Origin: Flavobacterium hibisci
GTDB taxonomy: Bacteria; Bacteroidota; Bacteroidia; Flavobacteriales; Flavobacteriaceae
Reading direction: 5' to 3'
Assembly: GCF_020026925.1 (NCBI RefSeq)
Contig: NZ_JAIQDW010000005.1
Coordinates: 62,001 to 126,000 of the forward strand
DNA length: 64,000 bases
The position numbers and the translations under genes were made by a program. A model generated the notes under the pieces. It saw only the letters and a program-made list of their open reading frames with translations. It was not told where the DNA came from and made no database searches. Of this stretch, positions 8,204 to 17,467 are shown piece by piece (position 1 is the stretch's first letter; every line of letters begins with the position of its first letter).

Positions 8204-8743
8204 TTAATTGGTAACCAAATGCACCACATCTTCGCCGTCATTTTCTTTCCAGCTCACTTTTACTTTTTCGCCATTAATCGCATCTACCTGACGGCCACGA
8301 TAATCGGGCTGAATAGGCAAATTACGACTAAAACGTCTGTCGATTAACACCAGTAATTCGATTTCTGAAGGTCTTCCGAAAGACTGAATTGCAGTTAAGG
8401 CAGAACGAATGCTACGACCGGTAAACAAAACATCATCAATAAAAATGACTTTTTTGTTTTCGACTATAAAATTAATCTGGGTTTTATTGGCTTCAAGCGG
8501 TTTATCGGTTCTGCGGAAATCATCTCTAAAGAAAGTAATATCCAGATAACCCAGCGAAATTTCAGGTGTTTTGTATTCGTTCTCCAAAATTTGTTTCAAA
8601 CGCTCCGCCAGAAAGACCCCTCTCGGCTGAATCCCGATTAAAATAGTATCTGAAAAATCAAGATGTTTTTCGATTAACTGACAAGCCAAACGATGGAGTA
8701 TGATAGTAACTTCTTTTGAATTAAGTAATACTTTCTGGCTCAT
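8204..8743 (-). CDS. pyrR: PyrR: pyr operon regulator / uracil phosphoribosyltransferase
   Basis: 179 residues from MSQKVLLNSKEV at 8743, the standard PyrR length; nine extra upstream codons are open but unlikely. The phosphoribosyltransferase PRPP-binding motif VIFIDDVLFTGRSIRSAL lies at about 95-112, and IGIQPRGVFLAERL, YLDITFFRDDF and LVLIDRRFSRNLPIQPDYRGR match the family. PyrR binds pyr mRNA in response to UMP in many bacteria and also has uracil phosphoribosyltransferase activity. It heads a minus-strand group with the DUF6891-like gene and pyrB. A TATATTTG box stands just upstream. Confidence 0.94.
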   Translation of the reverse strand: MSQKVLLNSKEVTIILHRLACQLIEKHLDFSDTILIGIQPRGVFLAERLKQILENEYKTPEISLGYLDITFFRDDFRRTDKPLEANKTQINFIVENKKVIFIDDVLFTGRSIRSALTAIQSFGRPSEIELLVLIDRRFSRNLPIQPDYRGRQVDAINGEKVKVSWKENDGEDVVHLVTN

Positions 8744-8767
8744 AATTAATTGTAATGATTGGTCGGG

Positions 8768-8775
8768 CAAATATA
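8768..8775 (-). promoter_or_regulatory. Probable -7 box of the pyrR promoter
   Basis: TATATTTG on the minus strand fits TAnnTTTG and lies 25 bases before the pyrR start. No convincing TTG is seen at -33. Confidence 0.5.
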
Positions 8776-8810
8776 CAAATTCCGATTTAGGATTTATTCA
8801 TTAATACTCC

Positions 8811-10007
8811 TTAAAAATTATTATTTTTTTTCCAAGAAACCCATGTAGCCTTGTGCCAGATGTACTCTAAAGGACCTTGCTTATGGTTTTCAAGCCACCA
8901 CTTACAGAACCACAATTGTAATAGAAACAAAACAATACCTATTAATAAACTATAAGTCGCTCCGGTATATTCTACAAGTCCTAATCCGTATCGATAGTAA
9001 ATAAAGGAACCCACGATAGACTGCATTATATAATTGGTCAGACTCATTTTACCAAACGGAATTAGTCCTGAAAGAATGTTCTGCACACGCTCTTTTTGAT
9101 ACAATAGTACAAATGCAGCTACCATAAACATCATAAAAGCAAAATTTGACCATGAATTTATAATTACAGAAAGAGTTTTAAGCATTGGTTTGTGCTCAAT
9201 AATTTGTGATGAAAAAAATTTGAAACCATATAAAGGGAGAAAAAGAAGAAAAGAAAAAAGCAATGCTCTTTTCCAAAACAAATTACTTTCTGCAGATGCG
9301 ATGAACAATTTTCTGCGTCCCATTAACATTCCAAACATAAATAAAGCCGGAGCCTGAAAAAAACGTCCATTTTCCCAACACCAGAAAATTGATGCTAATC
9401 GTCCATATTTTAAATTTCCAATCGCATGATCAATAAAAGAATTACCTTTTAAGTATTCCCCCATCAATTTAAAATACGCATTTGAGATATTCGGTCCCGA
9501 AACATATTCTGGATGCAACAGCATATAAAAATACTTTAACCACTCTAAAGGCTGGAGCATTAAAATAACTGCAGTAACAAAAACAGCCTTATCATTCCAT
9601 TTACTAACAGGAATCAAAACAACTCCTAAAACAGCATAAATTACTAAAATATCACCTTCATAAAAGACAGTATTAATAGCACCAAAGCCTAATAACAGCA
9701 ATAATCTCCATAAAAATCTTCCTGTAAAGTCTTTCCCATTTTTTTCCTGGTTATCATTTTGAATGTAAAAACTAAAGCCAAAAAGTAAAGCAAAAATAGC
9801 ATAGGATTTTCCTCCAAAAAGAAAAAACAATGTTTCCCAAATTATTTTATCTAAGGATTTTATCCATTCCGGCAAATATTCGGGTAAGTAATAATAATCA
9901 AAATGTTCAATATTATGCAAAAACATAATAGACATAATAGCAAATCCTCTTAAGGCATCCACTACTTCAATTCGTGGTGCTTTAATACTTAAAGTACTGT
10001 TTGACAT
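8811..10007 (-). CDS. DUF418 (YeiB-like) multi-pass membrane protein
   Basis: 398 residues. It begins with RIEVVDALRGFAIMSIMFLHN, the typical DALRG(F/I)A entry of DUF418/YeiB and related acyltransferase-3-like proteins, then ~8-10 hydrophobic segments across the whole length, and the C-terminal DUF418 portion (FGKMSLTNYIMQSIVGSFIYY, with a hydrophobic helix and LWFCKWWLENHKQGPLEYIWH). Location: inner membrane. The substrate is unknown; a transport or acyl-transfer role is only inferred from the superfamily. It stands alone on the minus strand; no tight neighbour informs its job. Confidence 0.88.
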   Translation of the reverse strand: MSNSTLSIKAPRIEVVDALRGFAIMSIMFLHNIEHFDYYYLPEYLPEWIKSLDKIIWETLFFLFGGKSYAIFALLFGFSFYIQNDNQEKNGKDFTGRFLWRLLLLLGFGAINTVFYEGDILVIYAVLGVVLIPVSKWNDKAVFVTAVILMLQPLEWLKYFYMLLHPEYVSGPNISNAYFKLMGEYLKGNSFIDHAIGNLKYGRLASIFWCWENGRFFQAPALFMFGMLMGRRKLFIASAESNLFWKRALLFSFLLFLPLYGFKFFSSQIIEHKPMLKTLSVIINSWSNFAFMMFMVAAFVLLYQKERVQNILSGLIPFGKMSLTNYIMQSIVGSFIYYRYGLGLVEYTGATYSLLIGIVLFLLQLWFCKWWLENHKQGPLEYIWHKATWVSWKKNNNF

Positions 10008-10224
10008 AATTTATTTGATGTTTTTTTTACCAAAAATACTTTTATTTTTCAAAAATACTGATGAATACCAAACAGATACTTACTTTATATTAATTAAAAA
10101 TTCAATTTTAACAAATTAGCTGCATTACTAACCAAGGAAAAACTCTCTGCTTGTTGGCAAAATATGTCCTGCATCAAATAAACAAGTTTTCCTTATATTT
10201 GAGTAAAACAAAAATACCAATATC

Positions 10225-10400
10225 ATGAGAAAGATAATTGTCATCACCATGATTACAATCGATGACGTAATCATTCTTTTATGCTGAAAACATTTGATAT
10301 TTTCAAAACCTATTGGCTAAAACATACAGAAGGCTGACCGGGAATTAATGGGGTTTCCAAAATATATTTTATCGAGAACAAGAAAAACTCAGATTAGGAT
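10225..10400 (+). pseudogene. Decayed RibD/dihydrofolate-reductase-like gene fragment
   Basis: An ATG at 10225 opens MRKIIVITMITIDDV, a normal start for RibD_C/DHFR-family proteins (MRKIIV..M.TLDGV), and stops after about 20 codons. In another frame, from 10287, KTFDIFKTYWLKHTEG, a TGA, then PGINGVSK follow, matching the family block GRKT.EIF..YWP.H.EGWPGIN.V.K, with the TGA at the tryptophan codon. More stops follow. An internal deletion of about 30 codons plus a frameshift and nonsense changes explain it. A TATATTTG box at 10194-10201 may be the surviving promoter. The rest of the 10008-10515 gap shows nothing else I can support. Confidence 0.6.
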
Positions 10401-10521
10401 TACTATTAATTATAAACGGGCTGGTGAAAGTGAAGAGTGGAATTATTCATGATTAAAAATATTTAGAAACTAATAAGGGAGTAAATAGTCGCACATAATG
10501 ACTATCAGAAAATAAATGCCC

Positions 10522-10920
10522 ATGAAAGAAAGCATTCTACATCTAATCAAAAAACCTAAAAATATATTTCTATTGGATGGTTTTGGTGCTTTACTTACTA
10601 CTATATTGATTTTTTTCGTTCTTCGAACTTTCAATGACTTCTTTGGTTTATCAAAAAACACTTTAGAATATCTTGCTGCATTGGCACTGGTATTTTCAAT
10701 CTATTCTGTTTCCTGTTATTTCTTAGTAAATAATAATTGGAAATCGTTTTTAAAAATTATCTGCACTGCCAATATCTTTTATTGCATTTTGACAATCGGG
10801 ATCCTGTTTTACAATTACCAGAATATTTCAATATTTGGTATCGCATATTTTTTAGGAGAGATAGCAATAATAGCCGGAATTGTTTTCGTTGAAATTAAAA
10901 CCTTAAAAGGACAATCGTAA
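10522..10920 (+). CDS. Small four-helix membrane protein, unknown function
   Basis: 132 residues from MKESILHLIKKPKNIFLL; an ATG two codons earlier (10516) is also possible. Four hydrophobic segments are visible (about residues 17-40, 50-70, 78-100 and 105-127), and the ends are short and charged, so it is an integral inner-membrane protein. No motif ties it to a known family, and neighbours (a pseudogene upstream, a REP-like element downstream) give no function. The GAGCC hairpin with T6 at 11108-11126 could end its transcript. Confidence 0.7.
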   Translation: MKESILHLIKKPKNIFLLDGFGALLTTILIFFVLRTFNDFFGLSKNTLEYLAALALVFSIYSVSCYFLVNNNWKSFLKIICTANIFYCILTIGILFYNYQNISIFGIAYFLGEIAIIAGIVFVEIKTLKGQS

Positions 10921-10950
10921 TTTTAAAAATTCCGTAGGCATGAATTATTT

Positions 10951-11126
10951 TGTAGCAACGGATTTTAATCCGTTGAAAATAGAATCCGCATATAAAGTTC
11001 CATCGGAACGATCCAAATAAAACGCATAATATGTGTCGAACCTATGGCTCTTTTTATCTCACATTGCTTTTTAAACCGGATTGAAATCCGGCTCTGCAAT
11101 ATTAATCGAGCCGCTGGCTCTTTTTT
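10951..11126. repeat. REP-like cluster of short palindromic hairpins
   Basis: Five small palindromes lie within 170 bases: CAACGGATT/AATCCGTTG (10956-10975), GTTCC/GGAAC (10997-11009), a degenerate GAACC/GGCTC (about 11038-11050), CCGGATT/AATCCGG (11076-11091) and GAGCC/GGCTC (11108-11120). None is coding. The arrangement resembles clustered REP/BIME elements mobilised in trans by REP-associated tyrosine transposases. No transposase is present here, so it would be a non-autonomous copy. Confidence 0.6.
11108..11126 (+). terminator. GAGCC-GCT-GGCTC hairpin followed by T6
   Basis: A 5-bp GC-rich stem with a 3-base loop and six Ts directly after it. It is the last hairpin of the REP-like cluster and could terminate transcripts from the 10522-10920 gene. 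Confidence 0.6.
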
Positions 11127-11238
11127 GAAAGGCTCTTAGAAATTTAATCTCCAAATCATAAAACTTTTTCAAAAAATTATATAAAACTTTTCTCCGTTTC
11201 TTAAAGTAATTTTATTAAGCAATTTAAAACTCAAAATC

Positions 11239-11409
11239 ATGCAAAATAAAATTACAAGATTGTTAATGGTATTATTTATACTGTTTTCATTTACAAGCTG
11301 CGAATTAGTTGGAGACATTTTTAAAGCCGGAATGGGAGTCGGAATATTTATTGTGATTTTTATAATCGCAATAATTATCTGGATCTTTGCCAAGGTCTTC
11401 AAAAGATAA
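11239..11409 (+). CDS. 56-residue lipoprotein with one transmembrane helix
   Basis: The frame from ATG 11239 encodes MQNKITRLLMVLFILFSF followed by TSC: a signal sequence with a lipobox-like cysteine at residue 21. A Gly-rich stretch (GDIFKAGMGVG) and a second hydrophobic helix follow (FIVIFIIAIIIWIF), ending AKVFKR. The same pattern, SCE.V..IFKAGM..G followed by a helix and a short basic tail, is a recurring small Bacteroidota membrane protein as I remember it; no function is known. A strong hairpin follows the stop directly, which supports a real short transcription unit. A longer reading frame on the opposite strand is its shadow. Confidence 0.75.
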   Translation: MQNKITRLLMVLFILFSFTSCELVGDIFKAGMGVGIFIVIFIIAIIIWIFAKVFKR

Positions 11410-11416
11410 AATAAAT

Positions 11417-11452
11417 AATCCCAAACTCCATTTTTAATTGGAATTTGGGATT
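11417..11452. terminator. Bidirectional terminator between the small lipoprotein and the ABC-F gene
   Basis: AATCCCAAA (11417-11425) and TTTGGGATT (11444-11452) form a 9-bp stem with inner CCA/TGG pairs. T-rich sequence follows on the plus strand and TTATTTATTT on the minus, so it can serve both convergent genes. Confidence 0.75.
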
Positions 11453-11473
11453 TTTAATATTGTGATTTACAGA

Positions 11474-13162
<1,689 letters not shown>

Positions 13163-13180
13163 CTAAGTTTTTTTTGATTT

Positions 13181-13275
13181 TGTAAGATGTAAAATGTGAA
13201 TTGTAAAATGCTTTTTCAGTACAAACAAGTAAACATCTAACATCTCACTTTTAACTTCTAACGATATTACAATTT
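13181..13275. repeat. A/T-rich word repeat with imperfect inverted arms at a gene 3-prime end
   Basis: The left arm 13181-13210 (TGTAAGATGTAAAATGTGAA...) and the reverse complement of the right arm at about 13234-13263 (CGTTAGAAGTTAAAAGTGAG...) agree at about 22 of 30 positions; the differences are mostly A/T swaps at regular places. The right side runs up to the 3-prime end of the thioredoxin-like gene. It belongs to the family seen at 4949 and 31144. Confidence 0.55.
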
Positions 13276-14037
13276 ACTTTCTTTCTCCAACGCAACTTCC
13301 AAACTTTCAAAATTAGAAACCACTTTTTTGATTAATCCTGCTTTATCCAAAATAAAATGCGTCGGAAAAGCATTCAAATCCAGTTTTTCATTCATATACA
13401 CTTTCATATTTGGAATAACGGAATACGAAAGCGGTTTCCTTGCTAAAAATGTTTTCAATTGTTCCGGTGTATCTTCGGCAAGGCTTATAAAAACGATGTC
13501 TTTTCGGCCTTTGTATTTTGAAACTAATGCGTTGACCTGGGGAAATTCTTTTATGCAGGCCGCGCAATGAATGTACCAGCATTTAATCACGATGATTTTG
13601 CCTTCCATGGATTCATTTGAAACTACATTTTCGTCTAAATCTTTAAAGGCGAATTCAGGAAAAGGTTTCCCTTCCATTTCGTAATTTTTTAAGGCATCAA
13701 AAGCTTCCTGATTAATGGTTGCTTTGATACTGGTATCTGATTTTGGAAGGATTTTAAACAGCTTATAATAGTAAACGGAATCAATTGATTTTAATCGGAT
13801 TGGGATGAAATTTTCGTTTGTCAGGGCATTCAAAAATACTTTTTTTGAGATTTCTTTTGACTCAGAATCAAGAGCTGTAAAATCTCTGGATAACATTATT
13901 TTTTTATTATATGTCGTCCAATCGCTGAACGTTTTCTGAATCTGAATTGGATCGACTTCCGGATTTCCGAATTTATTCTGGGCGGAACTTAGAGAAAAAA
14001 TAAAAAGAAGTATTAGTAGACTGATGAATTTCTTCAT
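13267..14037 (-). CDS. TlpA-like thioredoxin-fold protein (exported)
   Basis: 256 residues from MKKFISLLILLFIFSLSSAQ at 14037, which gives a clean signal peptide; ten earlier codons are open but lie at the promoter. The C-terminal thioredoxin-like domain, about residues 125-250, has FKDLDENVVSNESMEGKIIVIKCW, the redox motif HCAACIKEFPQV (CxxC = CAAC) and a cis-Pro-type region NAFPTHFILDKAGLI. Periplasmic, probably a thiol-disulfide oxidoreductase or reductase. The N-terminal ~120 residues are a helical region without a recognised motif. TACTTTTG at 14065-14072 fits a -7 box. Confidence 0.87.
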   Translation of the reverse strand: MKKFISLLILLFIFSLSSAQNKFGNPEVDPIQIQKTFSDWTTYNKKIMLSRDFTALDSESKEISKKVFLNALTNENFIPIRLKSIDSVYYYKLFKILPKSDTSIKATINQEAFDALKNYEMEGKPFPEFAFKDLDENVVSNESMEGKIIVIKCWYIHCAACIKEFPQVNALVSKYKGRKDIVFISLAEDTPEQLKTFLARKPLSYSVIPNMKVYMNEKLDLNAFPTHFILDKAGLIKKVVSNFESLEVALEKESKL

Positions 14038-14064
14038 GGATTTTAAAGGCAAGAATTGGAGTTT

Positions 14065-14072
14065 CAAAAGTA
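14065..14072 (-). promoter_or_regulatory. -7 box for the TlpA-like gene
   Basis: TACTTTTG on the minus strand fits TAnnTTTG and lies 28 bases before the ATG at 14037, which supports that start over the longer frame. No clear TTG is visible at -33. Confidence 0.5.
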
Positions 14073-14211
14073 CTTAAAAATTAGTGTTTCACGCATGTTC
14101 TGCAGATTTCGGCAGATTTTTTTTATTCTGACGGTACCATCCCAATTGCTCAACTTATAAATGATGCTTTTTTGATCTTTTTATAAAATCAATTTTACCC
14201 AACGCTATTAA

Positions 14212-14880
14212 TTATTTCGGAATTGGTAAAAATGAAATATCCATATAATATCTTTCAGGATTTTTCGGATCAATCAAAACCTTAATTTCATCTGTTTTTA
14301 GATACTCAGTTGGATCAAACCAAATATCATCACTTTCAAAAAAATATTTTTTATTAGTCTTTATGTCTTCCCATTCACTGCAAATAAAATAAGGGTGACT
14401 ATCGTTTACAGTTGTGCTTAAATTAAGCTGTACATCGATAAACTTTGTTGCAATTTGTTTACCACCTTGCTTTAAAAATTTTATCTTTTTTTGTTTAGTG
14501 TCATCAGACCGAAAAAATAAGAAACCTGTCAAAAAGAAAACACTTCCTATAAACCCTAAAACCGAAACTCCAAGATATAATGTATCAAAACTATTAATCT
14601 CAGCTTTATTCGGATTTTCAGGATCAAACAAAACCTCAACACTTTCTCCTTCATCATAACTTAGAAAATTATTATGAGAGTAAAATTTAATCTGCTTACC
14701 TTCTTTTGTGATAAAGGATGCAAAAGTTTTATCTGTCGAACCATCTAAAACAATACCCCGTACAACATCTGCTTTCTCTACAAAAGCCTTTTTTTCCTGA
14801 TAGATAAAAAATACCTGTGTTAATATTGTCAAACCAATTACACAGAAAACATATTTCATTATAGAAATGCTATTTTTCAT
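14212..14880 (-). CDS. DUF3592-like two-helix membrane protein
   Basis: 222 residues. Two hydrophobic segments (about residues 10-27 and 102-124) flank an exported segment with VRGIVLDGSTDKTFASFITKEGKQIKFYSHN and VEVLFDPENPNKAEINSF. After the second helix a related second copy follows with GKQIATKFIDVQLN..., IKVLIDPKNPERYYMDISF. The VLFDPENP/VLIDPKNP pair is characteristic of DUF3592 proteins, membrane proteins of unknown function. A second ATG at residue 8 (MKYVF) is an alternative start. Not linked in an obvious operon. Confidence 0.8.
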   Translation of the reverse strand: MKNSISIMKYVFCVIGLTILTQVFFIYQEKKAFVEKADVVRGIVLDGSTDKTFASFITKEGKQIKFYSHNNFLSYDEGESVEVLFDPENPNKAEINSFDTLYLGVSVLGFIGSVFFLTGFLFFRSDDTKQKKIKFLKQGGKQIATKFIDVQLNLSTTVNDSHPYFICSEWEDIKTNKKYFFESDDIWFDPTEYLKTDEIKVLIDPKNPERYYMDISFLPIPK

Positions 14881-14963
14881 TTTTTCTTAAATAATTAAAT
14901 TTTAATGCAAAATACTTCTAAAAGAAATTACAATTACTATCTATTCTGCTTTTTTTCATTAAT

Positions 14964-14996
14964 AAAAAAAACCTGGCAATATAATTACCAGGTTTT
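14964..14996 (-). terminator. Hairpin with T8 on the minus strand
   Basis: AAAACCTGG (14968-14976) and CCAGGTTTT (14988-14996) form a 9-bp stem; the minus strand continues with eight Ts. It is 250 bases downstream of the GH20 gene and beyond a first hairpin at 15159-15194, so it may be a back-up terminator of the nagB-GH20 unit. Apart from these two hairpins, the 14881-15253 gap holds nothing I can support. Confidence 0.6.
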
Positions 14997-15158
14997 ATAA
15001 TATCCGCATTTAAGTAAAAACCAAATAACAAATTACTTAAAATTGATACATTAATTTGAAATAAAAATTAGATTAAAAAATAAATAACCAAACTCAATTT
15101 TAACCTTCCCAATTTTTTATTTCCTTAATTTTAAAACATTCAACTTATTAATTGGGCT

Positions 15159-15194
15159 AAAAAATATCTCTACCGGATTTGTTCCCGGCAGAGA
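15159..15194 (-). terminator. Terminator of the nagB-GH20 transcript
   Basis: TCTCT-A-CCGG (15167-15176) pairs with CCGG-C-AGAGA (15185-15194) with one internal mismatch and an 8-base loop. On the minus strand it is followed by ATATTTTTT. It lies 60 bases past the GH20 stop codon. Confidence 0.65.
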
Positions 15195-15253
15195 GATCAG
15201 GTACCAATTAACACAACTTCACTTAAACTACTTAACTTTACTAACTCAAACTT

Positions 15254-17317
15254 TTATATTAACTTTTTAAGACTTGCATAGACTGCCAACTCAACATCGG
15301 CATGGTCTTTTGTGTTGCATTGCTCGATTAAACTTTTTAAATCCTGTGATTTTAACGTTGATTTATTATCTAAAAACAGTAACAATTCCTGAGATGCATC
15401 GCTTAACTTTTTAGCCAGAGGCAGAATTGGCTGAACCAATGGCGCGTTGGCGCTTAAGTCGTATAATTCTTTATTCAGCGTAATCCATTTGCTGAAAAAT
15501 GCGGCAACTATTGCTTTGCTTTCAGGTGTTTTGTTTGCCAAGTATTGTTTTACGGCCTCATCAAAAGCCAATGCATCTTTTGCATCCGGTGTACAGGCAT
15601 CTGCAAAAAGTGTGAACGGGGAATACGTTTGATATTCTGTTCCGTCTTTATTTCGTGTATATCCTTTTAACGGTTCGCAGACATTTGAAAATTCGCTAAG
15701 TGCTTTTATATTTTGATTGTTAGCAATATTTCTTAAAATCACATCTTTGTTGCGAATGTGCGTCAATCCTAATTCCTCTAATCGGAATGAAACGGTTTCA
15801 AGACGTCTGCGCATATCGGCAACATCTGTAATATTTTCGGCTGACCAAAGCCTTTCAGCAATTGCTGCTGTTCTTGGCCAAATTCGAGAATCTATTGTTT
15901 CGGGTGTAACCAATTCTGTCCACATTGGGGCTTCACCACCTAAAATTCTTGCTTTTTCTTCTGCTGTTAGCTCGACTCCTTTCGGCATTGGATCCGTTAA
16001 ATAGTGGCTTTCAATTGGGTACATCAAATCGATATAATATCCGTTTGACAATACTGTTTTATAACCTTTTTTTACTGCTTCCGCTAAAGACTGGCCCGGA
16101 AGAACGCCTTCATTTGGACCTCTCCACGAATGAACGATTGCTTCTTTTGAAAGATTTTTGGTTAAAATTTCTTCCCAGCCCATCAATTGTTTTCCGTGTT
16201 TTTTAAGCATCGGAGCCAACTGCATGGTGAAATAAGTCTGCAGTTCATGGTTTGTAGCTAACTTATTTTTCTTTTTGAATTCCTGAATTTTAGGATTTGC
16301 ATCCCAGTCTTTCCCTTCATTTTCATCTCCTCCGATATGAAAATAATCTCCGGGAAACAATGGGCATACCTCATCAAAGATTTCGCTTAATAATTGATAT
16401 GTTTTTGGATTTGTTGGATCTAATGTAGGCGTAAAAATACCTGCATTTCTTTCGACAGTATAGGTGGTAAATGCTGTTCCCTGAATATTTTTTTCTGCTC
16501 CGCCTTTTACTGTAATTGCTTTGCTTCCTATTTCAGGATAAGCAGTCAGTATTGCCGTTCCGTGACCCGGAACATCAATTTCCGGAACGATCAAAATACC
16601 ACGCTCATCAGCATACTTTACAATATTTTTAATTTCTTCCTGAGTGTAATACATTCCATCCGAAGCCAGTTCAATTAGTTTTGGATGTTTTTTCATTTCG
16701 ATTCTCCAGCCCTGATCATCCACTAAATGCCAGTGAAAAACATTCATTTTCATAGCCGCGAGTCCGTCAAGATTTCTTTTGATTACATCCACTGGCTGAA
16801 AATGTCTTGCAGCATCAATCATCAAACCTCTCCATGTAAATCTTGGAAAATCTGAAATTTGTGCATTAGGAAAATAAAATGTTTTACTATTATTTTGTAG
16901 TATCTGCAATAACGTTTCAAGTCCATGCAAAGCTCCCAGATCGCTGGTTGCATCTATTGTAATTTTGTTTTGTTTGATATCTAAATGATAACTTTCGTCT
17001 TCATACAAACCAATTTTCCCGCTTTTGGCACAATTTATCTGAAGCTCTGCTGTTGGAACTTCGTTTAGTTTTGTAACAAAATCCTGTCCGAAAAAAAGAC
17101 CTGTTCTGCCATCTAAGCGACGTAAAAAACGAGTTACCCCTCCAAAGATTCTAGGATTTGGATTTCCGGTAATATTTACTTTAAAACTTTTATTCAAAGT
17201 AAAACTCCCGTCATTTAAAACAACATTTTGCGGCCAGGGCATAAGGTTTAGCTGCTCCTTTTTAATCTGAGCACTGGAAGTTAAACCTGCTAATAGAAGG
17301 ACTAGTATATATTTCAT
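15254..17317 (-). CDS. Exported beta-N-acetylhexosaminidase, GH20
   Basis: 687 residues with signal peptide MKYILVLLLAGLTSSAQ. Residues ~20-155 are the GH20b-like N-terminal domain; the catalytic GH20 barrel spans about 160-510, with FTWRGLMIDAARHFQP, FHWHLVDDQGWRIE, EIDVPGHGTAILTAYPE and the catalytic Asp-Glu pair in HIGGDENEGKDW. HSWRGP and GGEAPMWTE complete the active site. About 170 more C-terminal residues are helical. It releases GlcNAc from the non-reducing ends of chito-oligosaccharides or glycans, probably in the periplasm. It follows nagB by 150 bases, likely the same transcript, in a chitin/GlcNAc utilisation locus. Confidence 0.93.
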   Translation of the reverse strand: MKYILVLLLAGLTSSAQIKKEQLNLMPWPQNVVLNDGSFTLNKSFKVNITGNPNPRIFGGVTRFLRRLDGRTGLFFGQDFVTKLNEVPTAELQINCAKSGKIGLYEDESYHLDIKQNKITIDATSDLGALHGLETLLQILQNNSKTFYFPNAQISDFPRFTWRGLMIDAARHFQPVDVIKRNLDGLAAMKMNVFHWHLVDDQGWRIEMKKHPKLIELASDGMYYTQEEIKNIVKYADERGILIVPEIDVPGHGTAILTAYPEIGSKAITVKGGAEKNIQGTAFTTYTVERNAGIFTPTLDPTNPKTYQLLSEIFDEVCPLFPGDYFHIGGDENEGKDWDANPKIQEFKKKNKLATNHELQTYFTMQLAPMLKKHGKQLMGWEEILTKNLSKEAIVHSWRGPNEGVLPGQSLAEAVKKGYKTVLSNGYYIDLMYPIESHYLTDPMPKGVELTAEEKARILGGEAPMWTELVTPETIDSRIWPRTAAIAERLWSAENITDVADMRRRLETVSFRLEELGLTHIRNKDVILRNIANNQNIKALSEFSNVCEPLKGYTRNKDGTEYQTYSPFTLFADACTPDAKDALAFDEAVKQYLANKTPESKAIVAAFFSKWITLNKELYDLSANAPLVQPILPLAKKLSDASQELLLFLDNKSTLKSQDLKSLIEQCNTKDHADVELAVYASLKKLI

Positions 17318-17467
17318 TTTATGGCGCTTGAAAAATGGTTATCCTGAGACAACATTAATAAATAGATAAAAATCCAGAATGATCTCTCTATTGATCCTCA
17401 CTATCAGTAAGAAATCAATCTGAATTTGGTCATTTGATTCGCTATAAATCAAATCCTAAAAATAATC

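Noticed and set aside
10470..10661. Minus-strand frame antisense to the small membrane protein
   Set aside because: The plus-strand frame has a coherent four-helix pattern; the antisense frame has none.
11169..11402. 77-codon minus-strand reading frame
   Set aside because: It is antisense to the 56-residue lipoprotein, which has a signal sequence, a sensible composition and its own terminator; the antisense product is low-complexity Ile/Asn-rich.
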